46,247 bases of DNA from Didymodactylos carnosus (taxonomy: Eukaryota; Rotifera; Eurotatoria; Philodinida; Philodinidae), in the NCBI GenBank assembly GCA_905250885.1, contig CAJNOQ010000575.1, forward strand, positions 1 through 46,247, read 5' to 3'. The notes beneath the pieces are model-generated. The model ran no database searches, was not told the DNA's origin, and saw only the letters and a list, made by a program, of their open reading frames with translations. The position numbers and the translations under genes are program-made. Shown piece by piece: positions 12,695 to 23,800 of this stretch (its first letter is position 1; every line of letters starts with the position of its first letter).

Positions 12695-13514
12695 TAGGAC
12701 TGTAAAAGTTCCCGTTACTTCTTCAACCGTTATCGACAACGGTAACTGGAAAGACAGTTACCGTTATTTTAACAATAACTGCCTTTCCAGTTACTGTTGT
12801 TTTAACGGTAACCGCCTTTCCAGTTACCGTTAAAATAACGGTAACTATCAGTTAGTTAACTTTACGCTAACTGTTTGTTTCTCCTTATTATTTTACATTT
12901 CTCATAATCATATTTTGAAAATTAAGTTTCAGGAAATAATCATAGACGCTAAGTTTATATCGCGTCACTCTCAGTGGGTCAAACAATAATGTTTCTAGGG
13001 TTTTACTGTACTTAAGAACACTTTCTTTCAAGAAATTGTTTGATTGTTTTGCGTTTAACTAAAATGTTGAATCATGACTCATGATTCAACATCGTTTTGG
13101 AAAGAATATTCACTGGCCATGCCGCAATTAGCAACGATCGTGAAAATGTTCACGGCAATACCTGCTACCAGTGTGCCTAGTGAGGCAGCTTTCTCAACTG
13201 CGAATTACCTTCAACGAAAAACTAGATGCTCATTAATGCCAAAAACATTAAAAATTTGTATATTTTTGAAAGGCAAAATTATTAGTATATGACTACGCAG
13301 ATTTTGTTGTCACATTTCATTTTCACTGATTAATAAACTTGATAGTGGACGATAACGATAATTATTTTTTTTAGTGATTCTGTACATACGAACGCTTACT
13401 AGCCTTCGGCTGTGTGGCTATTTCTAGCATAATTAAAAAAAGTTAGCGTAAAGTTAACTAACTGATAGTTACCGTTATTTTAACGGTAACTGGAAAGGAA
13501 CTTTTACAGTCCCA
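12695..13514 (+). mobile_element. hAT element with transposase C-terminal remnant and 8-bp duplication
   Basis: The 820-bp element begins TAGGACTGTAAAAGTTCC and ends GGAACTTTTACAGTCCCA. It is bracketed by an exact 8-bp duplication, gtgtagac (12687-12694 and 13515-13522). The left end holds at least three copies of a subterminal motif around AACGGTAACTGGAAAG; the right end holds a matching inverted block with AGTTAGCGTAAAGTTAACTAACTGATAG. Inside, 13074-13292 encodes part of a hAT transposase. The element is too short to be autonomous. Confidence 0.85.
13074..13292 (+). pseudogene. hAT transposase C-terminal dimerisation domain fragment
   Basis: The 72-codon open frame reads FWKEYSLAMPQLATIVKMF, then AIPATSVPSEAAFSTANYLQ and RKTRCSLMPKTLKICIFLK. 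This follows the conserved hAT C-terminal pattern (W...P.L...A...L.IPATSVPSER.FS.AG....RR..L.P.....L.FL). The usual Glu-Arg of PSER is PSEA here, and the family's AG is AN. The N-terminal zinc finger (BED) and the catalytic DDE region are absent, so it is a deletion remnant of a once complete transposase. Confidence 0.75.
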
Positions 13515-13769
13515 GTGTAGACAGTAGTGGTCACTCTGTTTCAACGGGTACACTCTCTTATTAGGAACGTTCAGTAAGCGCATGCCTAACTGTATTTCTC
13601 ACGAAGAAATAACGCAATCAATTAAATGTCACCCACGGCAACACTATGATGTTGGGTCTACAATGAGAAAATCCGTGACTAAAGTTTCTATTTAAAAGCA
13701 GTTTTATTAGTTATTTTTCTATTTCAAGTCGCGTTTTTGAAAAGGAGATGAGTGACTGATTTGTTTTAT

Positions 13770-13779
13770 TTTCGTTTAG
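13770..13779 (+). promoter_or_regulatory. Splice-acceptor-like site just 5' of the ARMC8 start
   Basis: TTTTCGTTTAG ends at 13779, 23 bases before the ARMC8 ATG, with a T-rich tract in front. It could be the acceptor of a 5' UTR intron or of a trans-spliced leader; the sequence cannot tell these apart. Confidence 0.35.
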
Positions 13780-13802
13780 ATTTATATTGATATTAGCTAA
13801 TT

Positions 13803-16800
13803 ATGCTTAGTTATGAAGAAGATCTTCCTAGTCAAACAGAACAAACCTTGATAACACAATTAGTTGAAGATGATTTATCTCAACGTTATCGGGCTGTTGC
13901 ACAAGTAAGAAGTGAAGTGAAAGATTAATCAATGAAACATGCAAAAATAATTTTTATTTTTTAGTTAAAAAACCTTATTATTGGAAGTAAACGATTTAAA
14001 AGTACATTTTATCGCGTCGGAACATTAGAACTATTGTACAGTCTACTCAATCAATTTTGTACACCATCTGCTAGTAATAATTATAACTTTGACTTACTGA
14101 TTCAAATTATCGATTGTGTTTCATCATTTGCTAAGTCGAGTAATAAATTAATAATTGAACGTCTCATTGAACTTGGATTTATTCAACAATTACTCTGTTT
14201 ATTGAATATTCACAATGACTCACTTACACTATGTGAATCATGTTTAAAATGTTTAAAATCATTTTTTATTAGCAAAAATAATAACAATCAATCAAAAACA
14301 GATTATACAAATTATTATTATCAACAACAAAGTTCACTTACTCCGTTAAGTGAACAAGATACGTTAAAACCATCGATAACTTCATCGCAAATATTCAACT
14401 CATTTACACCATCTTCAACTTCTGTTTCTATAAACTCACGTTCTCCTATTGATATTTTGTTTGATGATCCATCGTCAATTGATTGTTTACTAAAATTATT
14501 ACCAATGTCTAAGACAACACAATTATGTGTTATTGAAATTTTAACATGCGCGTGTAAGAACAATGAATTGCAATTACAACTTATACAAAAAGATACAATT
14601 AAGACCATTTTACATCTATTAGTACAAAGTTCTGTTTCGACGACGGCAACTATGCAATCGATGGCAGATAAACTTAATCCGAACAAAAATAACGTGTTGG
14701 ATAATGGAAACACTACGACGACAACAATAACAAAAACATTTTCATTAAAACCAACGTTCGAAAACAATACGATATCGAGGTGAAATATTTGTTTTAAGTT
14801 TAGCCATCCGCTACTAAAAAAAGAAAACTGTTTATTTTTGAATATTTGTTCTATTATTATTATTTAGTAAATAATAATGATAAATAATCATGATAAACCA
14901 AGATGTAAGTAATATTTACATCTTGGTTTATTAGTGAGTGAAGAATATTTTGGAAAATCTCAGAGTATAAAATTTTTTTACTAATTTTAATAGTATCTAT
15001 TGAATGTTGTTATCCAAGAACTAAGCAAGCGTGAGTAAAATAGCAATTTATGATTTTTATGTGTCTTTGAAAATTAGAATATTCTGCCAAAAAAATATCT
15101 AATTTCTTTTAGATTTTTAATAGTCATGAGTAAAAACAAAGAATTGATGTCGTCCAGTAGTGATTTCTTCGCTACTCGAACCTTCTCGCAAACATCTAAT
15201 ATATCATTTACATTTTGTATAAAGATAAGCATATATCTTCTTTCGTTTTAGTCAACAATATCAATGTTATTATCAAAAAAATTCGTTAATAAACGAATCG
15301 ATTATATTAGTTTGTTTAAAATTTTTGAGCGCCATATGTTACGAAAATAGTGAAGTCTCATTGAAGTAAACATTGTCACATTTTCTTTATTTTTTTCATT
15401 GATTTCTTTTTATTTTTCTTCAGACTACAACAATTAGCGATCTGTGATATTGTACAAAAATTTTTGAATAATGGCAAATATAAATTATTTCAAATTTATT
15501 ACTATGCAGCCAAATTTTTTGTTAATCTATGTAAAACAAAAACACTACAACCGGGTACATTTTTAAAATTAATATTTTTTTCGTTATACTATATTTTACT
15601 TTTATTTAGATCATAAATATGTATCTCTTGGTGCGATGACAACATTAATTCATTTGTGTACAAAATATCATTTATCATGTGTCTATTTATATTCTGAATG
15701 TTTGGATACATTAACATATTTATTAAATGGCAATCCTATTCTACATCATGTATGACTAGTCTGTCATATAGCTCATACATTAAATCGACGTTTTTTCTTT
15801 GTTCAGTGTGCCACGTACACCGAACAATTATTATCAAAATTATTTGTGTATGTGGTAACACCAACAAAAATTATCGATGGTAACAGTGATACATCCCAAA
15901 TAGCGATTCTACAAACACGAGCATCAGCATTAACATTACTAGCCGTTTTGTCATCTGATTTTGAAGATATTCGAAAACGTATTTCTGAGTATGAAAGTAA
16001 GTCTATTTGATACCTAATCAAATGATTTTCTTTATTAATTATGTAGCATTACCTTTACCTAATATTTCTCTTTCGACTAGTGTTGTAAAATCTTAGTTTA
16101 ATAGTTTTCTAATTAACTTGTTTAAATTTGTGAACCTCTCGTTGTTTGATTCAAGGAAGTACAAATTTCAAGTATTGTTTAGATTTAATACCAACGGCAA
16201 TTGAATGTTATCGATCTTTGAATATTCCATTACAAGTAGCATCATTACGTTTATTTCATGGTTTATCACGTTCTGTTCAACAATTACGGACAACGTTTAA
16301 TGATACAATTTGTGATTTATTATTAGATTCAATTAAAAGTCAAGATTTAGCCGTAGTTAAAGTGGGCTCATGTGTCATTAGTAATGTTGTCTTAGAATTT
16401 TCCACGTGTCGAATGGTAGCTTAGAGAAGATTTTGTATTTCTTGATGACACTAGGACTATTATTGTCTTTTTTTTATAGCGATTATTAGATGGTGGTATA
16501 TTAGAAATATTACTCAATTTATTAGATCAGACTGATCGCGAATTGTCTGTTAACGCTATGTGGGCTATTCGAAATATGGCTCATTTGGCAAATCTAAAAG
16601 TAAAACAAGATATTGTGAATGGTTCGTCAAAACGGTGATAATTCTAAGTAGAGTATTGATTGATCTCCCAATGGTCTTATTTCTAGGATTGACCGTTGAA
16701 CGTATTTATTCAACACTTGAGCAATGTTCAGATAAACAATTTCTTATGTGTATTCTTAGCCTTCTACGTAATCTGTTTCTCGAAAAAGATATCGATATTC

Positions 16801-18417
16801 TAATTCATTTGTTTGACCGAACGAAACTTTTAACGGTAAAGAAGTCATTTTTCTTATTTTCTGCTCGTTCACATTTTGTTTTATATGCCAGATATTACAA
16901 ACAATGCTCGAAAAAGATTATCCAGATGAAGTTCATGAACAAATACTCTATTTATTAGATAATTTAGCATCAAATGAGAATATGAAAACAATGATGAAAG
17001 AATCAGATGGATTATCCAAGAAAATTTCTAGTTTCCAGGTAAATTGAGCTAAAATTTATTTATTACTTTTTCATCTTTTCGATCAAACATAGTTTGAAGA
17101 AATATGTGCACGTATCACCACTTCTCACAAGTCGGAGTAGAATAAGTCATATCGCATTGCAAATGGAATATACTCGGATATTTTTTGAGTACCTTTACAA
17201 CGAAGTGAGATCGAAAAGTGCGAGTTTTGTCGTTCAATAGAAGTTCGCGGGATATCTTTTTGAAACAACAAAAAAAAGAAATTTCAAAGTCTTTCTCACT
17301 GATAGAGTTTTGAGAGAATCATTGAAAATCAGTTTATTTCTCTAAAAAGTAAAGAGGGATTCTTTTTTATAAATAGATAGTACAAACTAAACCCGTTGGG
17401 AGTCAAGCGAGATCTCGTTTTTTAGCGGTTCAGCGATAATCTTAGGTACAAATGGTCTAAAAATCCTAATTTTTGTAAAGCTCGATTTCCACCAGAAGGA
17501 ATAATACCCCGCCTTTCGGCTACCTTGCGGTATAGGGTGCTGTTCGGAGACAGTTTCGTAAGCCCGATATCTTCCCTACACTAATACTAGCTGTAGCTCT
17601 GGACAGAAGGCCAGCCTGACTCAGAATTCTTTCGCTCAATCGTTTGAGCTCCCCTTAAGTACTGACTAACCACATACTAGCTACGAGGGCTGGTGTATGT
17701 CACAACGTAGTCAGATGCTCTCGGACGGCTGATCCGAGGCAAACAACTGTTAATGACTTGGCCAGGGTCATTCCATGTCTGCTGGCGTCGAGGTGCCAAA
17801 CAACTTAACCACACAGCCATAGCGGTTATTTTCACTAGGTTTTTGATTGTTTGTCGAAAAAAAGTATCGCCATCTGATTTAGTGCGTGCGTTTCATAGGA
17901 TTTCAAGATTCTTTCTCCTCACCATGTACCGTCCTGATTCTTGGAGAAAATCTGATACTACGCGTGAATCACTGAAACTCTAGATCTCGCTTGACTTCCA
18001 ACGAGTTTAGTTTGTACTATCTATTTATAAAAAAGAATCCCTCTTTACTTTTTAGAGAACTAAACTGATTTTCAATGATTCTCTCAAAACTCTATCAGTA
18101 AGAAAGATTTTGAAATTCGTTTTGCTTTCAAAAAGATATTCCACGCATTCCTATTGAACGACAAAAACCGTACTCTTTGATCTCATTTCGTTAAAAAGAT
18201 ACTCAAAAAATATTCGAGTATTTTCTATTCACAACGTGACTTTAATTTTGTTTTTTGCTATAAATGAGCTTTCACTATTTTCTTCTAGACTCATACCTCA
18301 TCTTGTTTACAAATCGCGGCAACTATGTGTTCAAATTCGTTATACGAATCGCAAGCTTGTATGTGTTTACCTGATGATGACTTAGATTATATACTATTGT
18401 TTTTTTTGTCTAGATGA
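13803..18417 (+). CDS. ARMC8: ARMC8 homologue, armadillo-repeat subunit of the CTLH/GID ubiquitin ligase
   Basis: ARMC8 (yeast Gid5) is an armadillo-repeat scaffold of the CTLH/GID E3 ubiquitin ligase. I read ten exons in consistent phase: 13803-13904, 13965-14779, 15424-15554, 15610-15749, 15807-15996, 16156-16415, 16480-16621, 16687-16835, 16892-17038 and 18289-18417, coding about 734 aa against 673 in human. Strong landmarks are SSDFEDIRKRISEYE (human has NDEDIRKKIIETE), LFHGLSRSVQQLRTTFND (LHSLSRSVQQLRTSFQD), and NAMWAIRNMAHLAN (NGIWALMNMAFQAE). Exon 2 has an Asn/Ser/Thr-rich insertion absent from human. The exon 6 acceptor reads TTCAAG rather than CAG, but phase supports it. Intron 17039-18288 contains a foldback element. 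The C-terminus is uncertain. Reading on from exon 10 stops at 18415. Alternatively a 55-bp intron (18359-18413) gives a different short end stopping at 18452. Both lack the final human helices. Confidence 0.9.
17150..18240. repeat. Foldback element of about 1.1 kb in the ARMC8 intron
   Basis: The left arm (about 17150-17425) and right arm (about 17968-18240) are imperfect inverted copies of about 270 bp. Shared stretches include AGAGGGATTCTTTTTTATAA, ATAGATAGTACAAACTAAA and GATAGAGTTTTGAGAGAATC. The central 540 bp (17426-17967) is distinctly more GC-rich than its surroundings and looks like a different source sequence. No transposase is visible. It sits entirely within one intron, so it need not affect the protein. 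Confidence 0.7.
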
Positions 18418-19016
18418 CATTCAGGAGTCGTGCGAATACGTGGAATGTGATTAAGTCAAATGTTAAAGACAAAAGACCTATTCTATATCGCAATCAAGAG
18501 AACGTGATATATTTTATCAAAAAACTGTGTGCCAATATGTACAGTTAACTTTTTTTTATCATTCTTATACACTTTTTCACACCGTTGCATGTTTTTTCGA
18601 TACACCCTCTATGCAAAATAATTTGTCAAGAAAAAAGTCATGTTGCTACCGTGTTTAACAGTTTTGTTAGTTCATATAGTAAAATAATTATTAAAAATCT
18701 GGATATAATTTTGTTCATATTTCTATTACAGCAACATCTTTTTCTTGTTTTTTGTAACACTCATATTTGAAGTTTTTTTTTGAAATACAGAAGAAATTCA
18801 ATATTGTTCGTGTAAGAGAAAAAGTTTTGTTTTCATACTTCGGCGATGAAAAATAAATGCCCACCCTGATATACGAAAAAACTTAGGGGTAACTAACTAT
18901 CATGACTAAAGTGGATTTTTACTAAATGTGACGTGTTGAAAAAAAGTTCCCTAAAGCTAATTGTTGGAAAAATCATTTTTTCTAAATGTGTTTATCTAAC
19001 TTGTTAGAGCTTTTAG
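18418..19016. other. Spacer between ARMC8 and MED10
   Basis: This holds the ARMC8 3' flank and the MED10 promoter/5' UTR. A 44-codon plus-strand frame from 18414 (MTFRSRANTWNVIK...) follows a good acceptor but its phase does not fit the ARMC8 exon before it. Nothing else was recognised. Confidence 0.4.
19007..19016 (+). promoter_or_regulatory. AG acceptor directly abutting the MED10 ATG
   Basis: The sequence TTAGAGCTTTTAG ends immediately before the ATG at 19017, in a T-rich context. This leaves no 5' UTR in that exon. It suggests either a 5' UTR intron or a spliced-leader trans-splice site at the start codon. Trans-splicing is known in rotifers and other small invertebrates, so this is a fair candidate but unproven. 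Confidence 0.4.
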
Positions 19017-19507
19017 ATGAATGAACATTTGCCGAAACTTGAAAAAGAATTAGAACAACTAATCAATATGGCATGGAATATTGGTGTGACTGTAACTGAT
19101 TTTGAACCTTCATCGCAAGCACTTCTTAATCAGTCACTAGAAAATCTAATTAATTCACTTAAAGAAATTGATCAAATGAAAATACATTTCAGTGATATTC
19201 ATATTCCTGGACAATTATTAAGGTAAAAATTTTTATCATAAGAATATATTTTCAAATCTCTTTTTTTTTCTGTTTTTCTAGTTATGTTGATGAATTGAAA
19301 AATCCACAATTGTACACTAGTGATTGTTTGAAACATGCTTTAGAACGTAATGAAGAAATAAAAGGAAAAAATGATGCATTAGAAAAATTTGCCACTATGT
19401 TATCGGTGGAACTAAGTTCACAATTTCCAAATCAAATGGCTCAGTACAGACTATGGCAGAAGAAAACATTGGAAGAAGGACAATCTGCAATTGATTCTGT
19501 TCCATAA
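19017..19507 (+). CDS. MED10: Mediator complex subunit 10
   Basis: MED10 is a middle-module subunit of Mediator, the nuclear complex that bridges activators and RNA polymerase II. There are two exons, 19017-19222 and 19282-19507, with a 59-bp intron in phase 2, coding 143 aa (human is 135). Clear family signatures: DFEPSSQALLNQSLENLI (human DFQPSSQAGLNQKL), IDQMKIHFSDIHIPGQLL (human IDKCRQQLHDITVPLEVF), and YVDELKNPQLYTSDCLKHAL (human YIDQGRNPQLYTKECLERAL), followed by NEEIKGKNDALEKF (NEQVKGKIDTMKKF). The start is the Met right after TTTTAG, and it matches the expected N-terminal length. An AATAAA signal is at 19592. The gene lies 600 bp downstream of ARMC8 in the same direction. Confidence 0.93.
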
Positions 19508-20019
19508 TCAGTTCTAGAACTTCCAGACGAGATCAGTTGTTTTTAAAGCTTTTCAGTTGAGAAACACTTGTTTTTATTTTTCTAAATTTACAATAAAAAA
19601 TATAAATAAGAGTAATTGATCACTAAGATTGCGAATGTCTAAACGCTTTCTTCATCTCATTGATGAATTAAAATGATCTATCTGGATATTAAGTTGATAA
19701 AACTAAATTCAATTCGGCGTTCTCTACAATTTGTATACTGCGCCTTTTACACACTGAATCTCTAATAAAATTGCATTTTCACTTGGTTCTTGTCTCAATA
19801 TTTATTGTCTTCGACAAAAATCAAACATAGTCGGTGCTCTTGGGTCTTTTATTAACAGTGCACTTGAAATAACTAATCTCTACCTATGGACTTTTATTAG
19901 TATCCCTACAAAAAAAAGTTTTATCGGCACTTGCACCACATCGTTATGCACGGTGCGGAATGATATCTTTTGCTTGGTACGAGTGCGTACTAGTGCCAAA
20001 TTAGTAAAGGATGGGAAAC

Positions 20020-20838
20020 GATTTTTACTAGAAAATGGATCAATGTGATTTTGAGTGAAAATGACCAGAAATGCTTTCCTTTTCACTTTCCAACACTTAT
20101 GACTGTCAAAATTCATCCTCATCTCCTTGAAAAAATTATTTCTTATCATGTTTCGTTACCCATTTAACGCAGGTCATTCACTTTGTTCCTCAAGTTTTTC
20201 GTATGATTTCAAAGACCTTGACCAAAGTCTATACATAAAAAGATAGAGAATTTCTCGCGCTTCAGAATGAGTTATTGACAAGCTTCTCAAAAACATGCCT
20301 ATATAGGAAAGTTGTCAAAATACTAGACAGATATCATGATTTTTCACCTATCCTAACAGTTTAAAAGAATACTTCTTTGACGCTTCTGCTCAGACCCGGA
20401 ATGTTTTGTATATAGAAAGGTAGAGAATTTTCTTCACTCAAAATGACCTATAAATAAGTTATTCAAAACGATGTCCATATAGGTCAATTGTCGAAATACT
20501 CGACGGATATGATTGTCACATATCTTAAGGCTTTAAAAGAATATTTCTTCCACAGATCTACTCAGAACCGAATGTTTTATATATCAAAAGATCTTTCTTC
20601 AAAACATTCTTTTTATGTATAGACTTTGGTCAAGGTCTTTGGAATTGTGCGAAAAACTTGAGGAACAAAGTGAATGGCATGGGTTAAACGAGTAACGGAA
20701 CACAATAAGAAATAATTTTTTCAAGGAGATGAGGATGAATTTTTGACAGTCATAAGTGTTGGGAAGTGAAAAGGAAAGCATTTCTGGTCATTTTCACTCA
20801 AAATCACATTGACCCATTTTCGAGCAGAAACCAGTGAT
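20020..20838. repeat. Foldback element with about 225-bp inverted arms
   Basis: The left arm (about 20020-20242) and right arm (about 20610-20838) are inverted copies at high identity. Shared blocks include CAGAAATGCTTTCCTTTTCA, AAAATTCATCCTCATCTCCT and TAGACTTTGGTCAAGGTCTT (read on one strand or the other). No coding sequence is convincing. The middle is a tandem duplication, listed separately. The superfamily is not clear because I could not fix a target duplication. Confidence 0.75.
20238..20590. repeat. Tandem duplication of a unit of about 175 bp inside the foldback
   Basis: Unit 1 (about 20238-20415) and unit 2 (about 20416-20590) share, in the same order, AGAGAATTT, TATATAGG, GTTGTC/TTGTCGAAATACT, GATAT, TTTAAAAGAATA and CTCAGA, then a TGTTTT(G)TATAT end. 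Identity is moderate, so the duplication is old. Confidence 0.55.
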
Positions 20839-23800
20839 ACAATGTCATAAACCTATTTTGTTCACACTTTTAACCAGTGACATTCGCGTACATTCGTAAA
20901 TAAGACAAAAACGAACTAAATACTGTGTGTCTCGGTACACCGTGATCGGTGAAGCGGGTCCGACACATTACATAGTTCAAAATGGATTTGTTCGCAACGT
21001 ACATTTTGTTTTACATTTTACGTACATTTATTTTATATGAAAGCCATAAACTTCGGATTGGTTTTAAACAATTCAGACGTCTAAATGCACAAATCAGTAA
21101 TGGTGACTTTTAACATTCTAATCTACCTCGTTTTTACGTGCGTTTTGAGTTGAAAATTCTAAAATGCACGCGAATTAGATGAATAAATCAGTTGGAAACT
21201 TTTCCATACTGCTAATGGCGGTGTGAGCGGTGTATGTGGAGGAATGTATACCCCATGTTTTCAGAAATTTGGTAAAAATTTGCTCCGATTCCAGTCAAAA
21301 ATACAAAAAATTTACTTCAGTTTTGACAAAAAATAGAGTAAATTTACTCCGAGTTTTGGAACTACAGCTCTCCTACTACAACCTCTTTGCGACCTCACTG
21401 CATACTGCAAATTAATCTCGACAATCGTGACATGGAATAAATAAATTTATTGAGATAAATTGTACAGTTTACGTACCACGTATCGCCTTTCAGTAGTCTT
21501 CTAAGATGTCGGATTTCTAGGGCACTTTACAAAGAAGGCATGCGTCTCTCGGAAGTTTTGACAATGATGTACCTCTATAGCTATTTGTATTACTCGCACA
21601 AATATTTGTTGCATTACATAAAAAAACTGCAATTATGACTACCGTTGAACATGTTGCACCTATGATAATATTAGACTATTCAATTATACAGCAGCAGAGC
21701 AATAAACAATAAAGAAAAATACAGCACCATTGAGTGCACTAGAGAATATAATTAACTGATAGTAATTTGTATACTTGATTAAATATTAACTGAAATTAAA
21801 ATTAAGGTTTTGAAACAAAACACATCGGCTTTTCTCACTTTTGGAACCTCTCTAAGGTGTAAAGATTCTGTTCATTTCTGACTTTGTTTTTGGTTTTAGT
21901 ATTTTCTCGAACACAATAAGAGTTGGTCGTTGAAAATAATGACCTTCGTAAACATAATGTACTTATACAAGATTGTCCAAATTAGTAGAATGAGTAGATG
22001 AACTATATCTCCAAATAACTGGAATCCCCAGATGACTATCATTTTTGTCTTAAAATAACAGTCAGGTAAAAATTTATACGACTACCAGGAATCAAATCTA
22101 GTATACTTGTTATAAAACTTGACCAAAAATCTGTGTTTAACATAAAACGTTCGATCTGACTCTTTTTTATTTGCAAAAGAGAATGAAAGTTCGCGTTTAT
22201 TCCGTTGTCCCACTTTACTCAGAAGATTATTTGAAAACTTTTGTTGTCTTCTTCGTCCCTACACACAAGGTCAATTTTCTGACAGCCATTAAAAGCCTCG
22301 TTTCTTTGATTCCAGTTCAGAAATCATCACGAGCCGGAAAAACTCGATAAGCGCGTGGAAGCCCGCGGGTCCCCAGGTAGGGGGGCGGATTAAGTTTTTT
22401 GAAGATTGTCTACAGACCGTGATCTGAAGGCTCGCATATGGGCTCGGTCCTTTTTCCCAAATAGCCAATAAAATTATAGTGCAACATCCACTCAACATTA
22501 AATGAGGAAAAAAGACGCCTTTTTCTCTTGAATGTCACTGCCGAACTTGGCTGCCTTTTTAGCATCCAGATATTAGTAATCAAATGCTAATCACTAGAAC
22601 TTGGGGCTAATCACCAGGACTTTTAATATTTTTACGTTCCCCGAAAAATGTACGGTTTTTATCGGGCCAAAATTTATGAGTCCTGATACGGAGAGGGCCG
22701 AAAAAAATGTTCCGAGAAGAACACTGTTCTTGTCTGATCTAGATGTCGCTCGTCGTGTCGTCGTATAGTGGTGCTATCTTTAACCGTTTTACTACTTCTC
22801 ATTTGTATTCTTTATGTAAAAAACTTTGTTTTGATCTTGCAAAAATGTTGTGTTACTAACTAAGTGTGTTTTTTGAATATTTTTATCACTAAGAAATTTA
22901 TTCTGTCTCGTTACACTGCCCAGATTTATAACTCCTACGTCAATGATGGTTGATCACATGTGATTTGTTCGCGTTGTACCAAGTTTTTTTTCCAAGGAAA
23001 TAAACGCTGGAATAAAAATTATATCAATATACTATAGATAGATCTTCCCCTGGAGTTTTATGAAATATTGAAATAAAGTTTTTTAATTTATTTTAATTGA
23101 ATAATAAAGTAACACATTGAAAAACAATCCTCTTATGTAAGTATACATACAAAGAGAAACTTTTTGTGTGGAATCAGAGTAATGAAGACTAGTTATTTAA
23201 ATGATGACCACAATTCACGTGTTTCCGAAGCATGCAGAATATTGTTGCACTTATCAAATTACTCAACTTTAATGATATAGGAAAGAAACGAGGCCCCCTT
23301 CGTTGTGATGATCTGTGGGTACTTTGATTTTTCATTTTATCAAACACAATGGATTTAAACCTTAGCGATAGAACTGAAAACTCATGTTATCTTTAGCATT
23401 TGTTTTACTTGATTTGTTGAAGAAAAGAAATATTCATAGTTTAGCATAATGGAAACGTTCTTTAAACTATCGCTTCTTGATAAAGTTCAGGTATTTTTTA
23501 AGGTAACTTTCAATAAAAAATTAATCTGATGTGCATTGTATATTCTATAGAATATGTTTCATTTATCGTCTGAAATATCTTTGTTTTTTATTTCGGTATA
23601 GTGGTCATGCACGGGTCACTGAAATCCGACAGGATTGTATGAGAAAAACTGCTAATGCTTACTAAATTTTAAAAGTTTTTTGAAGTAGAAAAATTTAGCG
23701 TCGAGTCTTTACTACGCAGTTGAGTATGATTTGTTTCGTTTAATAAGAAGTATAGACAGAAAAAAAATTCTCTGCTATATGTCTGTATATTTAGTTTGAA

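Noticed and set aside
14321..14767. 148-codon minus-strand open frame
   Set aside because: It is the antisense shadow of ARMC8 exon 2.
17700..17830. Possible second tRNA-derived SINE on the minus strand (A-box-like GTGGTTAAGTTGTTTGGC)
   Set aside because: The only B-box-like match (GGATCAGCC) is poor, and no tail or duplication was found, so I mention it only as a lead under the foldback.
22289..22498. GC-richer patch and minus-strand frame of 69 codons
   Set aside because: It resembles no transposon protein I know and has no inverted ends. Composition alone is not enough to call a feature.
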